64,000 nucleotides of DNA, from contig NZ_JAIGNM010000001.1 in NCBI RefSeq assembly GCF_019711495.1, forward strand, positions 1,364,001-1,428,000, written 5' to 3'. Position numbers and translations under genes: made by a program. Shown here piece by piece: positions 63,999-64,000 of this stretch (position 1 is its first letter; each line of letters begins with the position of its first letter). Under the pieces are notes generated by a model. The model saw nothing but the letters and a program-made list of their open reading frames with translations. It ran no database searches and was not told the DNA's origin. Source of the DNA: Qipengyuania xiamenensis. Lineage in GTDB: Bacteria > Pseudomonadota > Alphaproteobacteria > Sphingomonadales > Sphingomonadaceae.

Positions 63999-64000
63999 CC

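Overview
This 64 kb window is a gene-dense stretch of ordinary bacterial chromosome with high G+C and strongly G/C-biased third codon positions. The gene set points to the Alphaproteobacteria, probably Sphingomonadales and most likely the Erythrobacteraceae; the family-level call is inference. It rests on the conserved alphaproteobacterial run mutM-ubiE-ubiB-coaBC-dut, the glutathione-dependent formaldehyde pathway, an intracellular PHA depolymerase of the Cys type, an alphaproteobacterial-length L33, and a GGAAC-N17-CGTT (EcfG-type) promoter. I see no rRNA, tRNA, insertion sequence, prophage, integrase or CRISPR array. No stretch over 300 bases lacks a gene; the longest gaps (about 260 bases each) are 10284-10545 (yebC leader and divergent start) and 46665-46924 (lolA 3' region with a terminator).

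Layout. 1-6466: end of a PQQ quinohemoprotein dehydrogenase, then a leftward block with purU, a flavin oxidoreductase, purT, a small membrane protein and lysC. 6519-13199: ubiG, a glycerophosphodiesterase, the yebC-(31-aa membrane protein)-ruvC group, an ArsC/Spx-type reductase, a DUF4136 lipoprotein, an unrecognised 344-aa protein, dut. 13192-19013: coaBC (with a large acidic insertion), ubiB, ubiE, mutM. 19032-26677: a GST, small exported proteins, the formaldehyde cassette frmA-cupin-VOC-ProX-fghA, small stress-type proteins, phaZ. 26844-34744: ABC exporter, M13 peptidase, uppP, two tandem acidic lipoproteins, phhA, ppk2. 34741-38978: acyl-CoA operon (acyl-CoA dehydrogenase, CoA-transferase, thiolase) preceded by small lipoproteins. 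39093-44339: recQ, an SPFH-RHH-membrane protein operon with a 28-bp operator-like palindrome, a SEL1 protein, a DksA-like zinc finger, psd. 44318-50860: xthA-ribA-GNAT, lolA, rpmG, pabBC-rluA-arfB. 50977-63998: HerA-like ATPase, EF-hand protein plus two-component system, VOC protein, aminopeptidase P, prolyl oligopeptidase, thioesterase, diguanylate cyclase, ald, and an unrecognised gene at the right edge.

How the genes work together. One-carbon metabolism recurs: PurU releases formate from 10-formyl-THF, PurT uses formate, and FrmA/FghA turn formaldehyde into formate. Ubiquinone (ubiG, ubiE, ubiB), CoA (coaBC), riboflavin (ribA) and folate (pabBC) synthesis are all represented. Two-component, c-di-GMP, RHH and candidate EcfG/CtrA signals supply regulation. 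Genome layout is extremely tight: of 13 convergent gene ends, 12 overlap, abut or lie within 18 bases, three of them sharing a CTAG as stop codon on both strands.

The best leads for something undescribed are the SPFH-RHH-membrane operon with its palindrome, the roughly 175-residue acidic insertion inside CoaBC, and the six-EF-hand/two-component operon with a hairpin in its leader. No phage-defence or large accessory island is visible.
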